Shown here in pieces: positions 5,380-6,782 of a stretch of 6,782 bases of DNA (position 1 is the first letter of the stretch; each line of letters starts with the position of its first letter). Below the pieces are notes generated by a model. It was not told the origin of the DNA. It saw nothing but the letters and a program-made list of their open reading frames with translations, and made no database searches. Source of the DNA: Gammaproteobacteria bacterium (GTDB lineage Bacteria; Pseudomonadota; Gammaproteobacteria; Eutrophobiales; Eutrophobiaceae); the NCBI GenBank assembly GCA_018676275.1, contig JABHFC010000076.1, forward strand, positions 1 to 6,782, written 5' to 3'. Both the position numbers and the translations under genes were made by a program.

Positions 5380-6666
5380 TTGGTTCAGACTACTCATAAT
5401 GGTTCTATTTGGGAGTTAACCGCCCCGGCAGCACCTGTAACAAGTCATTTAACTGCTGATATCAATACCGATGTGTTGATTATTGGCGGGGGATACACTG
5501 GTCTTTCAACAGCTATCCATCTGCAGCATTCATCGCACGACATTACATTGATTGAAGCACATTCGATTGCCTGGGGTGCATCCGGCAGGAACGGCGGACA
5601 TGTCCTGCCTCTGATAAGGAAAGATCCGAAAGCGATAATCGCTCAATTGGGTATCGAACAGGGTGAACGTTTAATCAGGATGGTGGGTGAGTCGGCTGAC
5701 TACGTGTTTTCCCTGATTAATCGTTACGGAATTGATTGTGATGCTGAACAAAATGGCTGGATTCAGGCGATTCATTCACAACAACAGTTAGCAATTAGCA
5801 GTAAGCGCTTTGAACAATGGCAACACTATGATGCTGACATGGCTATGCTGGATCGACAACAGCTCGCCGAGCTTATGGGTAGCGAAGCTTATCTTGGAGG
5901 TATGCTGGTAAAGTCTGGGGGTCATATTAATCCGCTGGCTTTCGCACGTGGCCTGGCCAGAGTAGCTGTTGAAAATGGTATAAATATTTTTACTGATACT
6001 CCGGCGATGACTATTGAGCAAATTGATAAACGCTGGCAAATAAAAACACGAATGGGGACTATTACTGCGAACAAAGTGGTTTTTGCAACCGCTGCTTATA
6101 GTGATGCTCTTTGGCCCGGCTTACAAAAATCCTTTTTACCTTTCTATTTGTATAACATCTCCACAAAACCGCTTGATTCGGCGGTACGTAGTGCAGTTCT
6201 TCCAGGTAGGCAACCAGTAACAGATAGCCGAGGTGACGCGCATGTCTTTCATTACGATGGTGCAGGGCGTTTGATTACCGGGGGTACATTCATCTTTCCA
6301 GTTAACTGGGAAAATCGCCTAATCAAACATGCAAAGCAGATACTTTCTACAACCTTTCCACAACTTGAATCTCCTGAATTCGAACTGCAACATATTTGGC
6401 GAGGAAAAATAGCGATGACGACGGATGTATTACCACATGTACATGAGCTCGCACCAAATGTGTATTCCTGGATTGGATGTAATGCCAGGGGTATTGCTCT
6501 ATCAACACGAATGGGGGCTGTATTGGCTGACGCTGTGAACGAAGTCTCGATTCAGGATTGGCCTTTACAACCGGTAAAGATGGAGGTTATTCCCGCACAT
6601 ACTTTTTCAAGATTAATGACTTCCATAATGCTGGCCTACTATCGGGTTCGGGATAAATTCATGTGA
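5380..6666 (+). CDS. FAD-dependent oxidoreductase, DAO family (DadA/PuuB-like)
   Basis: This 428-residue flavoprotein of the D-amino-acid-oxidase superfamily oxidises C-N bonds of amines or amino acids in its known relatives (sarcosine oxidase, D-amino-acid dehydrogenase, gamma-glutamylputrescine oxidase). The FAD dinucleotide-binding motif is DVLIIGGGYTGLSTA (31-45), with Gly36, Gly38 and Gly41; Glu59 ends the second strand and should bind ribose. The family signature WGASGRNGG (65-73) follows. The C-terminal FAD-contacting segment WIGCNARGIALSTRMGAVLA (364-383) is present. The opening IWELTAPAAP (10-19) matches the conserved N-terminus of this subgroup. The start must be TTG at 5380: an in-frame TGA lies at 5344 and no ATG or GTG lies between. 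Seventeen bases separate it from the Rieske stop, and an AGGG overlapping that stop, 15 bases off, is a poor ribosome site, so translational coupling is likely. The substrate is unknown. Confidence 0.9.
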   Translation: MVQTTHNGSIWELTAPAAPVTSHLTADINTDVLIIGGGYTGLSTAIHLQHSSHDITLIEAHSIAWGASGRNGGHVLPLIRKDPKAIIAQLGIEQGERLIRMVGESADYVFSLINRYGIDCDAEQNGWIQAIHSQQQLAISSKRFEQWQHYDADMAMLDRQQLAELMGSEAYLGGMLVKSGGHINPLAFARGLARVAVENGINIFTDTPAMTIEQIDKRWQIKTRMGTITANKVVFATAAYSDALWPGLQKSFLPFYLYNISTKPLDSAVRSAVLPGRQPVTDSRGDAHVFHYDGAGRLITGGTFIFPVNWENRLIKHAKQILSTTFPQLESPEFELQHIWRGKIAMTTDVLPHVHELAPNVYSWIGCNARGIALSTRMGAVLADAVNEVSIQDWPLQPVKMEVIPAHTFSRLMTSIMLAYYRVRDKFM

Positions 6667-6683
6667 TAGTATCCAGGGTCTGT

Positions 6684-6782
6684 TTATCTTTCATCTTCGC
6701 CACTGTTGAGTTTGAAAAAGCGCCAATCAAGGTGCGAGGAGAGAAGTTTGGTCATTCCAAATGAGCGACGAGCCCCGCCGAG
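6684..6782 (-). other. Open frame cut by right edge; possible gene end or interspersed repeat
   Basis: Reading leftward from the edge, 32 codons run to a TAA at 6684, ending in the residues WRFFKLNSGEDER. It is convergent with the FAD oxidoreductase, 17 bases beyond that gene's stop. Inside it, TTTGG (6747-6751) and CCAAA (6757-6761) form an inverted repeat around TCATT. The ARRSFGMTK segment recalls the conceptual translation of proteobacterial interspersed repeats that read like FAGMTK, so this may be the end of a small repeat rather than a protein. On the plus strand an ATG at 6761 could open another frame (MSDEPRR), but it has no well-placed ribosome site. It cannot be resolved with the sequence available. 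Confidence 0.25.

Overview
The window (about 45% GC) looks like chromosomal DNA from a proteobacterium. A marine-type gammaproteobacterium is my best guess from codon use and gene families, but no rRNA or housekeeping marker is present to confirm this. It holds four complete genes, one gene cut by the left edge, a short open frame cut by the right edge, and two informative intergenic regions. No tRNA, rRNA, CRISPR array or insertion sequence was seen.

Leftward half (minus strand): a cytoplasmic, cobalamin-dependent reductive dehalogenase (1854-4055) is followed by an nnrS gene (426-1664), a multi-pass haem/copper membrane protein of the nitric-oxide response. nnrS overlaps or abuts a RimJ/RimL-type GNAT acetyltransferase that runs off the left edge (1-442). 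nnrS has its own candidate promoter, whose spacer contains a palindrome (TTACCC-ACCA-GGGTAA).

Rightward half (plus strand): a Rieske non-haem iron oxygenase subunit (4268-5362), of the VanA/dicamba-monooxygenase/phthalate-dioxygenase type, is followed 17 bases later by a DAO-family FAD oxidoreductase (5380-6666) with a TTG start. The 212-base divergent region between the dehalogenase and the oxygenase carries a perfect 7+4+7 palindrome lying on the -10 box of the dehalogenase promoter.

How they may work together (inference): the dehalogenase resembles the catabolic, oxygen-tolerant class (NpRdhA/BhbA), which removes halogens ortho to a phenolic hydroxyl. It has no Tat signal and no RdhB anchor, and the residues at positions 426, 488 and 552 are Tyr, Lys and Arg, as I recall for NpRdhA. 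Beside a Rieske enzyme of an O-demethylating/hydroxylating type and an amine- or amino-acid-oxidising flavoprotein, this suggests a catabolic module for a halogenated, possibly methoxylated, aromatic compound with an amine side chain. Brominated marine natural products are an attractive candidate. Electron-transfer partners for both the dehalogenase and the oxygenase are missing from the window, and so is any regulator gene.
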